A stretch of 64,000 nt of DNA from contig NZ_AYOD01000044.1 in the NCBI RefSeq assembly GCF_000497755.1, positions 59,558 through 123,557 of the forward strand, written 5' to 3'. Position 1 is the first letter of the stretch. Each line of letters opens with the position of its first letter. Made by a program: the position numbers and the translations under genes. The DNA comes from Aliihoeflea sp. 2WW (lineage in GTDB: Bacteria; Pseudomonadota; Alphaproteobacteria; Rhizobiales; Rhizobiaceae). Below are positions 8,995 through 18,457 of this stretch, one piece after another. Under the pieces are notes generated by a model. It had not been told where the DNA came from, searched no databases, and worked only from the letters and a program-made list of their open reading frames with translations.

Positions 8995-10167
8995 TCAGAG
9001 CGAGCGGGCGATCAGGAGCTTCATGATCTCGTTGGTGCCGCCATAGATGCGCTGGACGCGCGCGTCGCGGAACATGCGGGCGATCGGATATTCGTTCATG
9101 TAGCCATAGCCGCCGAAGAGCTGCAGGCACTCGTCGACGATCTTGTTCTGCAGGTCCGACAGCCAGTATTTCGCCATCGAGGCGGTGACCGGGTCGAGGC
9201 CGCCATTCACGTGGCGCGCCACGCAGTCATTGTAGAAGACGCGGCCGATGGTCGCCTCGGTCTTGAGTTCCGCGAGCTTGAACTGGGTGTTCTGGAACTC
9301 GATCACCGCCTTGCCGAAAGCCTTGCGCTCCTTGACATAGTCGATGGTGAGGGAGAGGGCACGCTCGATCATGGCGATGGCGCCGGCGCCGATCTGGAGG
9401 CGCTCCTGCGGCAATTGCTGCATCAACTGGACGAAGCCCTGCCCTTCCTCGTGGCCGAGCAGGTTCGAGGTCGGCACGCGCACGTCGTTGAAGAAGAGCT
9501 CGGAGGTGTCGTTCGACTTGAGGCCGATCTTGTCAAGGTTGCGGCCGCGCTCGAAACCCTCGACCTCGTCGGTCTCGACCACGATCAGCGAGGTCCCCTT
9601 AGCGCCGGCCGACGGGTCGGTCTTGGCCACGACAATGATGAGGTTGGCAAGCTGGCCGTTGGTGATGAAGGTCTTGGAGCCGTTGATGCGATAGTGGTTG
9701 CCGTCTTTCTCCGCACGCGTCTTGACGCCCTGGAGGTCGGAGCCGGCACCCGGCTCTGTCATGGCGATGGCGCCGATCAGCTCGCCGGAGGCCATCTTCG
9801 GCAGCCACTTCTTCTTCTGCTCCTCGGAGCCATAGTGCAGGATGTAGGGTGCGACGATGGAATTGTGCAGCGAGATGCCGAAGCCGTCGACGCCGACATG
9901 GCCGATCGCCTCGATAATGGCGCTCTCATGGGCGTAGGTGCCGCCCGAACCTCCATATTCTTCCGGCATCGAGGCGCACAGAAGTCCCGCCTCGCCGGCC
10001 TTCATCCAGCTCGCGCGGTCGAAGCATTCCGCCTTCTCGAATTCCTCGTAGCGCGGCGCGATCTCGGCATCGAGAAACTTCTCGGCCATGTCGTAGAGCA
10101 TGGCGACGTCGTCGCCGGCCCAGTCGGGCTTCGGCAGGCCGAGAACGGTTGCGGGATGCGTTGCCAA
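8995..10167 (-). CDS. Acyl-CoA dehydrogenase (medium-size, FAD)
   Basis: First step of acyl-CoA oxidation, FAD-dependent. The product is 390 residues, normal for the ACAD family. The FAD/substrate loop AMTEPGAGSDLQGVKT and the signature QLFGGYGYMNEYPIARMFRDA are present. The C-terminal RIYGGTNEIMK carries the Glu-region motif. I choose a TTG start at 10167 because GGAGGAG (10174-10180) lies six bases upstream and the resulting N terminus matches relatives. An ATG at 10224 would add 19 residues with no ribosome binding site. It is probably short-chain or branched-chain specific, but the substrate is uncertain. Confidence 0.92.
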   Translation of the reverse strand: MATHPATVLGLPKPDWAGDDVAMLYDMAEKFLDAEIAPRYEEFEKAECFDRASWMKAGEAGLLCASMPEEYGGSGGTYAHESAIIEAIGHVGVDGFGISLHNSIVAPYILHYGSEEQKKKWLPKMASGELIGAIAMTEPGAGSDLQGVKTRAEKDGNHYRINGSKTFITNGQLANLIIVVAKTDPSAGAKGTSLIVVETDEVEGFERGRNLDKIGLKSNDTSELFFNDVRVPTSNLLGHEEGQGFVQLMQQLPQERLQIGAGAIAMIERALSLTIDYVKERKAFGKAVIEFQNTQFKLAELKTEATIGRVFYNDCVARHVNGGLDPVTASMAKYWLSDLQNKIVDECLQLFGGYGYMNEYPIARMFRDARVQRIYGGTNEIMKLLIARSL

Positions 10168-10267
10168 TTGGGTCTCCTCCGACGACCGCGCCCCCTCTTC
10201 CGGGCGCGGCCAGATTGGTAGCAAAAAAGTTCAAGCCTGAACAGATCAGGCTAGAATGCGGCAGAGC

Positions 10268-12064
10268 TTAGAAGGCGTCCGCCGAAAGCGCCATCATGGA
10301 ATCGGCGCCCGACGAGATGCGGGCGAGATGGGCCGTGGTTTCGGGCATCAGGCGGTCCATGAAGAAGCGCGCGGTGGCGAGCTTGTTCTCGTAGAACTCG
10401 GCCGAGCCGTTGGCGCCGGCGGCGATCTTTTCCTGCGCGGTCTTTGCCATCATCGCCCACATGTAGCCGAGTGAGACGAGGCCGAAGAGGTGCATGTAGT
10501 CGGTCGAGGCGGCGCCGGCATTGTCGGGCTTGCCCATCGCGTTCTGCATCAGCCACATGGTCGCGGCCTGAAGGTCGTTGAGGCCCTTCTTCAGCGACTT
10601 GGTGTAGGGTGCCATCGTCTCGTCGGCGCGGTTTTCCTCGCAGAACGCACCGACATCCTTGAAGAAGGCCTGCACGGCGCGGCCGCCATTCTGGCCGAGC
10701 TTGCGGCCGACGAGGTCGAGCGCCTGGATGCCGTTGGCGCCCTCGTAGATCTGAGCAATGCGGGCATCGCGCACGAACTGGCTCATGCCCCATTCTTCGA
10801 TATAGCCGTGGCCGCCATAGACCTGCTGCGCCATAACGGCATTGTCGAAGCCCTTGTCCGTCAATACGCCCTTGATGACCGGCGTCATCAGGCTCATGTG
10901 GTCCTCGGCCTGCTCGCGGGCGGCTGCGTCTTCCGAGCGATGGGCGACGTCGGACTTGAGCGCGGTCCACAGGATCAGCGCACGGCCGGCCTCGTTGATG
11001 GCGCGCATCGTCATCAGCTTGCGGCGAATGTCGGGGTGAACGATGATCGGGTCGGCCTTCTTTTCCGGCGCCTTGGCGCCCGAGAGCGAGCGGCCCTGGA
11101 TGCGGTCCTTGGCGTAGACGACGGCGTTCTGATAGGCGATCTCGGAGATCGACAGGCCCTGCAGGCCGACGCCGAGGCGGGCCTCGTTCATCATGACGAA
11201 CATGGCCTTGAGGCCACCATTTTCCTGACCGATCAGGACGCCTTCGGCTTCGTCATAATTCATGACGCAGGTGGCGTTGCCGTGGATGCCCATCTTTTCC
11301 TCGATGGAGCCGCAGGAGACGCGGTTCTTCTCGCCCGGATTGCCATCCGCATCGAGCTTGAATTTCGGCACGATGAAGAGCGAGATGCCCTTGACGCCTT
11401 CCGGCGCGCCCTCGATGCGGGCGAGCACCAGGTGGATGATGTTCTCCGACATGTCGTGCTCGCCGGCGGAGATGAAGATTTTCTGCCCAGAAATCTTGTA
11501 GGTGCCGTCGCCGTTCGGCACGGCGCGGGTGCGCAGGAGGCCGAGATCGGTGCCGCAATGCGGCTCGGTCAGGTTCATCGTGCCGGTCCAGACGCCATCG
11601 ACCATCTTCGGCAGATAGGTCTCTTTCTGCTCGTCGGAGCCATGCGCGAGGATTGCGGCGACCGCGCCTTGCGTCAGGCCGGGATACATCATCAGCGCCA
11701 TGTTGGCCGACGACATGTATTCGCCGATCGCCGAATGGACGGTGTAGGGCAGCCCCTGCCCGCCATACTCGGCCGGAACGGCAAGACCCATCCAGCCGCC
11801 TTCGCGATACTGATCGTAGGCAGCCTTGAAGCCCTTCGGCGTCGTCACCGAGCCATCCTCGTGGCGGCTGCAACCTTCCTCGTCGCCGATGCGGTTCAGC
11901 GGATGAAGCACATTCTCCGCGAGCTTCGCACCTTCCTGGAGGATCGCCTCCAGGACGTCCGGCGTCGCATCGGCGAAGCCGGCGAGGTTGCCGTAGCGCT
12001 CGTAGCCGAGAACTTCATTCAGAACGAAAAGCGTGTCCGCGACGGGCGCCTTGTAGGTCGGCAT
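10268..12064 (-). CDS. Acyl-CoA dehydrogenase with C-terminal extension (DmdC/FadE-like)
   Basis: 598 residues, in the group of about 600-residue acyl-CoA dehydrogenases that carry an extra C-terminal helical domain. The flavin motif [17 protein letters not shown], the [19 protein letters not shown] segment and the [20 protein letters not shown] active-site region (catalytic Glu in YEGANG) are all visible. Relatives act on medium/long-chain acyl-CoA or on 3-methylmercaptopropionyl-CoA (DmdC). No other DMSP gene is nearby, so fatty-acid use is more likely. GGAGGA precedes the ATG. It is the first gene of the fad operon, about 70 bases downstream of the predicted regulated promoter. Confidence 0.93.
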   Translation of the reverse strand: MPTYKAPVADTLFVLNEVLGYERYGNLAGFADATPDVLEAILQEGAKLAENVLHPLNRIGDEEGCSRHEDGSVTTPKGFKAAYDQYREGGWMGLAVPAEYGGQGLPYTVHSAIGEYMSSANMALMMYPGLTQGAVAAILAHGSDEQKETYLPKMVDGVWTGTMNLTEPHCGTDLGLLRTRAVPNGDGTYKISGQKIFISAGEHDMSENIIHLVLARIEGAPEGVKGISLFIVPKFKLDADGNPGEKNRVSCGSIEEKMGIHGNATCVMNYDEAEGVLIGQENGGLKAMFVMMNEARLGVGLQGLSISEIAYQNAVVYAKDRIQGRSLSGAKAPEKKADPIIVHPDIRRKLMTMRAINEAGRALILWTALKSDVAHRSEDAAAREQAEDHMSLMTPVIKGVLTDKGFDNAVMAQQVYGGHGYIEEWGMSQFVRDARIAQIYEGANGIQALDLVGRKLGQNGGRAVQAFFKDVGAFCEENRADETMAPYTKSLKKGLNDLQAATMWLMQNAMGKPDNAGAASTDYMHLFGLVSLGYMWAMMAKTAQEKIAAGANGSAEFYENKLATARFFMDRLMPETTAHLARISSGADSMMALSADAF

Positions 12065-12138
12065 GGCAGTCCTCCGAAAGAAAGCTGAAAGCCCCTTTCC
12101 CGGTCCTGCCGGCGGGGCGCTGATCCGGAGATGATGAC

Positions 12139-12175
12139 TATCAAACTTTGACGTTTTCGTAAACGTCAAAGTTTG
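12139..12175 (-). promoter_or_regulatory. MerR-type promoter with palindromic operator for the fad operon
   Basis: A palindrome spans 12142-12175 with 15-base perfect arms (CAAACTTTGACGTTT and its complement) around TCGT. On the minus strand it lies across a -35 TTGACG (12164-12169) and a -10 TTGATA (12139-12144) that are 19 bases apart. A 19-base spacer with an operator between the boxes is the hallmark of MerR-family controlled promoters, and a MerR gene lies directly upstream. The core TGACGTTT/AAACGTCA is repeated at 26615. It resembles the published LiuR-type motif, recalled rather than searched. Confidence 0.75.
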
Positions 12176-12201
12176 TCGCAGCGTTGGGCCGCAGCAAAGA
12201 A

Positions 12202-12228
12202 AAAGGCCGGCTTTGCGGGCCGGCCTTT
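12202..12228 (-). terminator. Rho-independent terminator of the MerR gene
   Basis: A stem of AAAGGCCGG with CCGGCCTTT closes over a short loop. On the minus strand it is followed by TTTTTC, giving the usual GC stem plus U-run. It lies 23 bases past the MerR stop and before the fad promoter, so the regulator and the fad operon are separate transcripts. Confidence 0.8.
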
Positions 12229-12251
12229 CGAATGCGGAGTGAAAAAAGCGA

Positions 12252-12704
12252 TCAGGCGGCGTTGGCGCGCTGACGCTCCTCGACCAGCGAGGCGACACCG
12301 TCGCGCGTCTGGCGCAGTTCGTCGATCGCCTCATCGAGCTGGCGGCGCTGCTCTTCCAGACGGGCGATCTGGCGCTCCGACTTGTCGAGGACGAAGCGGT
12401 ACTGCTTCATGTTGGTGCCGGTCGGATCGTAGAGATCCATCATCTGCTTGATCTCGCGCAGCGAGAAGCCGACCTTGGTGCCGAAGGTGATGAGCTTCAG
12501 GCGCGCCAGATCGCGGTGGGCGTAAAGCCGCGTGGTGCCCTCGCGCTTGGGCTGGATGAGCCCCTTGTCCTCGTAGAAGCGCAGCGTGCGCAGGCTGACG
12601 TCGAACTTGCGCGCGACATCGCCGATGCGCATGAGTTCGCCATCGTCTTCGCCCGAGGCATTGGAAAAGGAGGCCACGTCCGTGCCGGCCGGCATGATGT
12701 TCAT
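12252..12704 (-). CDS. MerR-family transcriptional regulator of fatty acid/branched-chain degradation
   Basis: 150 residues. The N-terminal winged HTH reads [20 protein letters not shown] followed by EDKGLIQP and TRLYAHRDL, then a dimerisation coiled coil (about 100-145, [19 protein letters not shown]). There are no metal-binding cysteines, so it belongs to the organic-effector group, as for LiuR/acyl-CoA responsive regulators. Start 12704 (MNIMPAG) is chosen over longer reading because upstream codons look noncoding; its ribosome site GGGATC is weak. It lies directly upstream of the acyl-CoA dehydrogenase operon, with its presumed operator between them. Confidence 0.88.
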   Translation of the reverse strand: MNIMPAGTDVASFSNASGEDDGELMRIGDVARKFDVSLRTLRFYEDKGLIQPKREGTTRLYAHRDLARLKLITFGTKVGFSLREIKQMMDLYDPTGTNMKQYRFVLDKSERQIARLEEQRRQLDEAIDELRQTRDGVASLVEERQRANAA

Positions 12705-13086
12705 GTCAGATCCCGTGATTCTTGATTCGGTTCGCTTGTCGCGAAAATTTGTGGCGAGGCGAAGGACGCCTTCGCAAATGAGTCCCCCTCGCCTTCCGTA
12801 AGGCAAGCGAGGCATGGGGCGCGCATATAATCCGAGACGGATTGTGCTGCAAGTGCGAAACGCCCGCCTGCGCCACTTTGCGCACGGCTTGCGCGCACAC
12901 CCGCACTCAACCTTTGGTAAGTTTGGTTAACGGCTTGTTTACCATGGATGAGGAAAGGTGACCGTCAGCGACTCACCGTGATCTGTCTCGTATCTTGTTC
13001 CTCACGGCTTGATCCTCCGGCGCCGGGACGTCGCCGGAACGTCAACGGGTTCGGCAAAGGCCGGCAGAGGGCAACGGGCGTCTAGG
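12705..13086. other. Divergent intergenic region between the MerR gene and podJ
   Basis: About 380 bases without a gene. It must hold the promoters for both flanking genes. The only motif I can point to is TTAA-CGGCTTG-TTTA at 12927-12941, one mismatch from the CtrA box TTAA-N7-TTAA. No hairpin with a U-run and no tRNA or known ncRNA was seen. Confidence 0.5.
12927..12941 (+). promoter_or_regulatory. Possible CtrA-binding site upstream of podJ
   Basis: TTAA, seven bases, TTTA, against the CtrA consensus TTAA-N7-TTAA(C). It is about 146 bases before the podJ start. Cell-cycle control of podJ is known in Caulobacter. A single near-match in an AT-richer patch can arise by chance. Confidence 0.3.
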
Positions 13087-16000
13087 ATGACACAGAAGCA
13101 AGCCTATCTCGATGCATTGACCAGCGGTCGCCGCCGGCGCCCGACGACCTCCATCGACGATCTCAATCGGACGCTGGCAGAACTTGAGACGCGCATCGCG
13201 GGGCGCGCGGACGAACCCGCAGCGCCGATCGCGGCGGAAAAGCTCGCTGCCGACATCGAAGCGCAGCGCCAGCGCGAGGAGAGCGTCGAGGCTGCCGGTT
13301 CGATCGCGGCCGAGCTGAAGCTCCTGCGCGACGATCTCAATGCAAAGCTGGCAGCGGGCATCGAACGCGAATTCGCCGCGCTCAAGACGCAGATCGAAGG
13401 CGCCCGCACCGCGCCCGCCGCGTGCCGAGCCGATGAAATTTCCGGCGAGGTGGAGCGTCTCGGCGGGATGATCGACGCGCTGGCCGCCCGCGGCGGCGAG
13501 GACAATGCAGTCCGGCTCCAGGCGGAAATGGAAGAGATCCGGCAGGCGCTCGCCGATGTCGCCCGCGAATCGACGGCCGAAAAGCGCTGGGACGAATTCG
13601 ACCGCCGGTTCGAGGCTTTTGCCGGCCCCGAATCCGAGCTGGTGAAGACGATCCAGAGCCGCCTCGAGGAAATGGGCTCGGTCGTCGCGACGCTGCCGGA
13701 GCCGGCCGCCATGCATGCGCTGGACGACAAGCTCAAGGTGCTTGCGGCCGCCATGGACCGTTTCGCGCAGAAGCATGGGCCGCTCGGCGACGGCGCGCTT
13801 TCGCTGATCGACGAACGCCTCGACGAAATCTCGCGCGCCATCGCGGCCTCGGCCGGCGCAGGGCGCGGCCTAATCGTCGATGGCAAGCCGTTCGAGCGCA
13901 TCGAGGCGCGGATCGGCTCGCTGGCCAAGCAGATCGACGAACTGATCGAGGATCGCCCGACCGCAGACATCGGCGCGCAGATCGCCGCGATGAGCGAGCG
14001 GATCGACGAGATCGCCGCGCGCTCGGCGATGCCGCACGAGACGATGGCGCGCCTGGCCGAACAGATGAACGCGATCGCCGGCAAGGTCGATGCGATCCCG
14101 GCCTCGCCGGACCTGTCCGAAATCTTCAAGGGCGTCGAAAGCCGCTTCGCGGCCTTCTCGCAGACCGTGGACGAACGCAGCGTGGCCGGAGCGGCCAAGA
14201 GCGAGCAGCTCTTCGCCGAACTGGATCTGCGCCTCGGCGCGCTCGCCGAGAAGCTGGAAGCCGTCCAGGCCGGGCAGTCGCACAAAGCGCTGATGGCTGC
14301 CATGGACGAGCGGCTTGCCGTCTTCGCCGACAGCTTCGAACAACGCCTCGGCGGCATCTCGCAACGGCTGGAGACGACCACGGCGACGCTGGTCTCGATC
14401 GATCCGGAACTGGTGAAGAGCCTCGAAGCGCAGGTCGCGAGCCTTGCCGACGCGATCCAGTCCCCGGCGCGCATGCCGGCCGAGTTCGAGGACGTCGCGC
14501 CGCGGCTGGAACGGCTCGAACGCATCATCGCCGACAACCACGCCGCCATGCTCGAATCCGCCCGCGAGGCAGCCGAACAGGCGGCACGCACGATCGGACA
14601 AGCCGGTTCGGGCGACAATGACGTCGTCCAGGGCCTGGCCGACGATCTGCGTGCGCTCGAAGCGCTCGCCCGCCGCTCCGACGAGCGTAACACCAAGACC
14701 TTCGAGGCCATTCACGACACGCTCCTGAAGATCGTCGAACGCCTCGGGGCCATGGAGTACGACACGCAGGACGAGCACGAGGCTCCGCGCGTCGGCATCG
14801 CCGAAACGCCGGCGCTCCATGCCGACGTCGACGACATGTCGATGGATACGGCGCTCGATACGGATATGCCCGTCGTCAGCGAGCGGGCCACCGAGGCACG
14901 CGCGGATGCGAGCCAGCCGCGCTCGATGATCGCAAGGGTTCTCGGCCGCAAGCGCCGGGACAAGCAAGAACCGGCTGTCACCACCACAACCGCGGAACTC
15001 CAGCTCGATGCGCCGATCGATCCGGCCATCGTGAACCAGCCGATCGAGCCGGGCCACGGCTCGCCCGATCTCAGCGCGATCATGCGCCGAGTGCGCGACG
15101 AGCGGACCGTCTCCGGAAAGGACGGCACGGCGGCTCCCGGCGTCGATGCCAAGGCGGACTTCATCGCGGCCGCGCGCCGCGCAGCGCAGGCCGCTGCCGC
15201 GGAAGCCGAGACGCTGAAATCCGGCAAATCGGCCGACGGCTCGCAGCGCTTCAGCCTGGCGAAGCTTCTCAAGTCCAAGAATCGGGCCGTGTCGATGGGC
15301 ATCGTCGCCGTGACGCTGGCTCTTGCCGGCGTCCAGATCGGCAAGACGCTGACCGCAGACGAGGCGGTTGCCAGCGTCGAGCCCTCGGAACCGGTCACGC
15401 TTGCCGCCGTCGGCACCGAGCCTGCCGAGACGATCACCGCATCTGCCCAGCCGCAAGCTGTCCGCGACCTGACGGCCATGGCCAAGGAGCCGGCCGCCAC
15501 CCCTGCCGCGAAGCCGGTGCTCGCTGCCGTGAAGGCGCCTGCGGCCGACGACGCCCGCATCGAGACCGCCTCGATCGCGCCCGACGTTCGCAATCCCGCG
15601 CCGATCCAGCCGACGATGCCGGCAGATACGGCTAACGACGACGCGGACGAGGCGCCGACCGTCACGGCCGTTCCGTTGGAAGCCGGCAACGCCGTGCTGC
15701 GCGAGGCCGCCGAGGCAGGCGATCCGAAGGCCTGGTTCGAGATCGGCAATCGCTATGCCGAAGGCCGCGGCGTCGCGGCGGACATGAAGGCTGCGGCCCT
15801 CTGGTACGAGAGCGCGGCGGAGGCCGGCCTTGCGCCCGCCCAGTATCGTTTCGCCAACATGCTCGAAAAGGCGACAGGCATCGAACGCGACGTGCCGCGC
15901 GCGATCGACCTCTACGAAAAGGCCGCGGCGAAGGGCAACGCCAGCGCCATGCACAATCTCGCCGTCCTCCACGCGATGGGCGCGAGCGGGCGCACCGACA

Positions 16001-16515
16001 ACGAAGCGGCAGCGCGCAACTTCACCAAGGCCGCGGAACTCGGCGTGCGCGACAGCCAGTTCAACCTCGCCATACTGGCGGCCAAGGGCGTCGGCATGAA
16101 GCAGGATCTGGCGGCCGCCTACAAATGGCTCGCCATCGTCGCCGAAGCCGGCGACGCGGATGCAGCCGCCAAGCGCGACGAGGTCGCGACGCTGCTTCAG
16201 CCGGCCGATCTCGAAAGGGCCAAGAAGTCCGCCGAATTGTGGGCGCCCAAGCCGCTCAATGCGCAAGCCAATTCGGTCACGATCCCGGACGCCTGGACCG
16301 AGGACATGGAAGCGACCGCAAGCGTCGATCTGGGCGCCGCGATCAAGCGCGTGCAGACCATCCTCAACGCGAACGGATACGATGCCGGCAGCGCCGACGG
16401 GATCATGGGAACCCGGACGACCTCCGCCATCGCGACCTTCCAGAAGGACAACGAGATGGAGCCGACCGGGCGCATCGACGAACCGCTGGTCCGCGCCCTG
16501 CTCGCGCTCGGCTGA
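13087..16515 (+). CDS. podJ: PodJ-like polar localization factor
   Basis: 1142 residues. Long helical/coiled-coil cytoplasmic region (about 1-600), then a transmembrane helix near 737-755 (VSMGIVAVTLALAGVQIG). The periplasmic part has Sel1 repeats (about 876-1040, e.g. GRGVAADMKAAALWYESAAE) and a C-terminal peptidoglycan-binding domain (about 1081-1142, ANGYDAGSADGIMGTRTTSA). This order is that of PodJ, which marks the new pole and recruits division and polarity factors in Caulobacter and Agrobacterium. The start MTQKQAYLDAL is chosen by analogy, although the upstream TCTAGG is a poor ribosome site. It ends before a strong terminator. Confidence 0.85.
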   Translation: MTQKQAYLDALTSGRRRRPTTSIDDLNRTLAELETRIAGRADEPAAPIAAEKLAADIEAQRQREESVEAAGSIAAELKLLRDDLNAKLAAGIEREFAALKTQIEGARTAPAACRADEISGEVERLGGMIDALAARGGEDNAVRLQAEMEEIRQALADVARESTAEKRWDEFDRRFEAFAGPESELVKTIQSRLEEMGSVVATLPEPAAMHALDDKLKVLAAAMDRFAQKHGPLGDGALSLIDERLDEISRAIAASAGAGRGLIVDGKPFERIEARIGSLAKQIDELIEDRPTADIGAQIAAMSERIDEIAARSAMPHETMARLAEQMNAIAGKVDAIPASPDLSEIFKGVESRFAAFSQTVDERSVAGAAKSEQLFAELDLRLGALAEKLEAVQAGQSHKALMAAMDERLAVFADSFEQRLGGISQRLETTTATLVSIDPELVKSLEAQVASLADAIQSPARMPAEFEDVAPRLERLERIIADNHAAMLESAREAAEQAARTIGQAGSGDNDVVQGLADDLRALEALARRSDERNTKTFEAIHDTLLKIVERLGAMEYDTQDEHEAPRVGIAETPALHADVDDMSMDTALDTDMPVVSERATEARADASQPRSMIARVLGRKRRDKQEPAVTTTTAELQLDAPIDPAIVNQPIEPGHGSPDLSAIMRRVRDERTVSGKDGTAAPGVDAKADFIAAARRAAQAAAAEAETLKSGKSADGSQRFSLAKLLKSKNRAVSMGIVAVTLALAGVQIGKTLTADEAVASVEPSEPVTLAAVGTEPAETITASAQPQAVRDLTAMAKEPAATPAAKPVLAAVKAPAADDARIETASIAPDVRNPAPIQPTMPADTANDDADEAPTVTAVPLEAGNAVLREAAEAGDPKAWFEIGNRYAEGRGVAADMKAAALWYESAAEAGLAPAQYRFANMLEKATGIERDVPRAIDLYEKAAAKGNASAMHNLAVLHAMGASGRTDNEAAARNFTKAAELGVRDSQFNLAILAAKGVGMKQDLAAAYKWLAIVAEAGDADAAAKRDEVATLLQPADLERAKKSAELWAPKPLNAQANSVTIPDAWTEDMEATASVDLGAAIKRVQTILNANGYDAGSADGIMGTRTTSAIATFQKDNEMEPTGRIDEPLVRALLALG

Positions 16516-16544
16516 CGCTTTCCCGCATCAGTTCCGCAACCACC

Positions 16545-16577
16545 GCGCCCGCCCTTTTCGGCGGGCGCAACTTTTTC
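16545..16577 (+). terminator. Terminator of podJ
   Basis: A perfect nine-base stem (GCGCCCGCC at 16545 with GGCGGGCGC at 16560) is followed by AACTTTTT. It lies 30 bases past the podJ stop. Confidence 0.8.
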
Positions 16578-16693
16578 GGCCAATGTCGCCGCAGCGGTTT
16601 GACTTCGCCTTTTCCAAAGCGCAAGAACGACTATGCTTCGACCATGAAATCCAAGGGAAATCCCCTTTCCCGAACACTGAGCGAGATGAGCCG

Positions 16694-17617
16694 GTGGGCA
16701 TCTATCTCCCGATCGCCGAATTGTCCGTCAACATGCTGGTTCTGCTCGGCATGGGATGGGCGGTCGGGTTCCTGTCGGGCATGTTCGGGGTGGGCGGCGG
16801 GTTCCTGATCACGCCGCTCCTGATCTTCTACAACATCCCCCCGGCCATCGCGGTCGCAACCGGCGCGAACCAGGTCGTCGCCTCGTCCGTCTCGGGCGTC
16901 CTGGCGCATCTGAAGAAAGGGACGCTCGACTTCAAGCTCGGGACGGTGCTGCTTCTGGGCGGCATATTCGGCTCGACGATCGGCGTCTTCGTCTTCGCCT
17001 TCCTGCGCGGGCTCGGCCAGCTCGATCTGGTCGTTTCGCTCCTCTATGTCGGGCTGCTCGGCACGGTCGGTGGGCTGATGCTGGCCGAAAGCGTCCGTGC
17101 GCTGCGGCGCGCCAAGGGCGGACAGGTCGCCAGCCTGCGCAAGCCGGGCCAGCACAACTGGATTCACCGCCTGCCGCTGAAGATGCGGTTTCGCACCTCG
17201 AAGCTCTTCGTCAGCGTGATCCCGGTCCTGGGTCTTGGTGCCGTCATCGGCTTTCTCGCCTCGATCATGGGCGTCGGCGGCGGCTTCATCATGGTGCCCG
17301 CGCTGATCTACCTGCTCAAGGTGCCGACCAACGTCGTCATCGGCACATCGCTCTTCCAGATCATCTTCGTGGCCGCCTACACCACCATCGTCCACGCCGC
17401 GACCAACCAGGCCGTCGACATCGTTCTCGCCTTCCTCCTGATGATCGGCGGCGTGGCGGGCGCGCAATATGGCGCGCGCGCCGGGCAGAAGCTGCGCGGC
17501 GAACAGTTGCGCGCGCTCCTCGCACTGCTCGTGCTGATGGTTGCGGGACGCCTTGCGGTCGACCTTTTCGTGCCGCCCGCAAGCCCCTACTCGCTGGCAA
17601 CGGCGGGAGGCCTTTGA
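16694..17617 (+). CDS. TauE/SafE-family sulfite/anion exporter
   Basis: 307 residues with about eight hydrophobic helices in two halves. Each half opens with the family's glycine motif: MFGVGGGFLITPLLIF near the N terminus and IMGVGGGFIMVPALIYL near 200. The family moves sulfite, sulfoacetate or other small organic anions out of the cytoplasm. A GTG start at 16694 gives the N terminus seen in rhizobial relatives (GIYLPIAELSVN). The stop overlaps the ATG of the TIGR02186 gene by one base, a pairing that recurs in alphaproteobacteria. Confidence 0.88.
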   Translation: MGIYLPIAELSVNMLVLLGMGWAVGFLSGMFGVGGGFLITPLLIFYNIPPAIAVATGANQVVASSVSGVLAHLKKGTLDFKLGTVLLLGGIFGSTIGVFVFAFLRGLGQLDLVVSLLYVGLLGTVGGLMLAESVRALRRAKGGQVASLRKPGQHNWIHRLPLKMRFRTSKLFVSVIPVLGLGAVIGFLASIMGVGGGFIMVPALIYLLKVPTNVVIGTSLFQIIFVAAYTTIVHAATNQAVDIVLAFLLMIGGVAGAQYGARAGQKLRGEQLRALLALLVLMVAGRLAVDLFVPPASPYSLATAGGL

Positions 17618-18402
17618 TGCGGGCGCTGCTGATCGCCCTGGCGCTGCTGATGCCGATGACGTCCACGCACGCGCAGGACCCGGATGCGCCGGAATCCTTC
17701 CAGATCGGCCTTTCGACGAACCGCGTCGCGATCTCGTCGGATTTTTCGGGCGCCGATCTGACGATTTTCGGTGCGCTCGACAATGCCGACCAGATGCTCG
17801 CGCGGCAGGGTCGATACGACATCATCGTGGTCCTCGAAGGTCCGGCCCGGCCGATCGTCGTGCGCAAGAAGAGCCGGGTGCTGGGCGTGTGGATCAACAC
17901 CCAGTCGCAAAGCTTCACCAGCGTGCCGGTTTCCTATTCCGTCTCGACGACGCGGCCCTTGCAGGACGTGACGCAGCCGCAGGTCTACCGGCAACTGGCA
18001 CTCGGTTCGGAAAACATCTTCCTGCGCGCGGTCGAGGAAGAAGGCCAGCGCGACCCCGAGAAGGTGACCGAATTCACCGCGGCGCTGCGCGACCAGAAGC
18101 GCGCGGCCGGGCTCTACAACGAGCGGGTGGGCGGTGTGCAGTTCCTGTCGCCGAGCCTCTTTCGCGCAACCGTGGCGCTCGCGCCCAACGTGCCCGTCGG
18201 CACGCATCGCGCGCGGGCGTTCCTGTTTCGCAACGGCACGTTCGTCAAGGAAACCTCGGCGCAGCTCACCATCGTCAAGGCGGGCCTCGAACAGCGGATC
18301 TATCGCACGGCGCAGGAGAACGGGCTGCTGTTCGGCATCTTCGCCGTGTTCCTCGCCGTCATCACCGGCTGGCTCGGCCGGATGATCTTCAAGCGGGACT
18401 GA
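17617..18402 (+). CDS. TIGR02186-family periplasmic/membrane protein
   Basis: 261 residues. A cleavable signal peptide (about 1-20, ending THAQ) is followed by a beta-rich extracytoplasmic domain and one C-terminal transmembrane helix (LLFGIFAVFLAVITGWLGRMI) with a short basic tail. It matches the TIGR02186 family of unknown function, which is usually encoded right after a TauE/SafE permease, as here with a TGATG overlap. The coupling suggests it works with the exporter in the inner membrane. The role is not known. Confidence 0.85.
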   Translation: MRALLIALALLMPMTSTHAQDPDAPESFQIGLSTNRVAISSDFSGADLTIFGALDNADQMLARQGRYDIIVVLEGPARPIVVRKKSRVLGVWINTQSQSFTSVPVSYSVSTTRPLQDVTQPQVYRQLALGSENIFLRAVEEEGQRDPEKVTEFTAALRDQKRAAGLYNERVGGVQFLSPSLFRATVALAPNVPVGTHRARAFLFRNGTFVKETSAQLTIVKAGLEQRIYRTAQENGLLFGIFAVFLAVITGWLGRMIFKRD

Positions 18403-18412
18403 GGCATTTTAC

Positions 18413-18456
18413 GCAATTCCGGACGCAAAACCGCTTCGCACTTTTGCTGGAATTGC
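18413..18456. repeat. Rhizobial palindromic intergenic repeat
   Basis: GCAATTCC ... GCAAAA ... TTTTGC ... GGAATTGC forms a nested inverted repeat of 44 bases between two convergent genes. I recall near-identical sequences between genes in many Hyphomicrobiales genomes. It could act as a bidirectional terminator here, since it fills the whole gap between the two stops. Confidence 0.65.
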
Positions 18457-18457
18457 T

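Noticed and set aside
10268..12064. DmdC-specific DMSP pathway
   Set aside because: The enzyme resembles the DmdC/FadE group, but dmdA, dmdB and dmdD are not nearby and the operon is a general beta-oxidation set.
13870..16266. A 798-codon antisense open frame opposite podJ
   Set aside because: Arg/Gly/His-rich low-information translation opposite a clear PodJ; typical of antisense frames in high-GC DNA.
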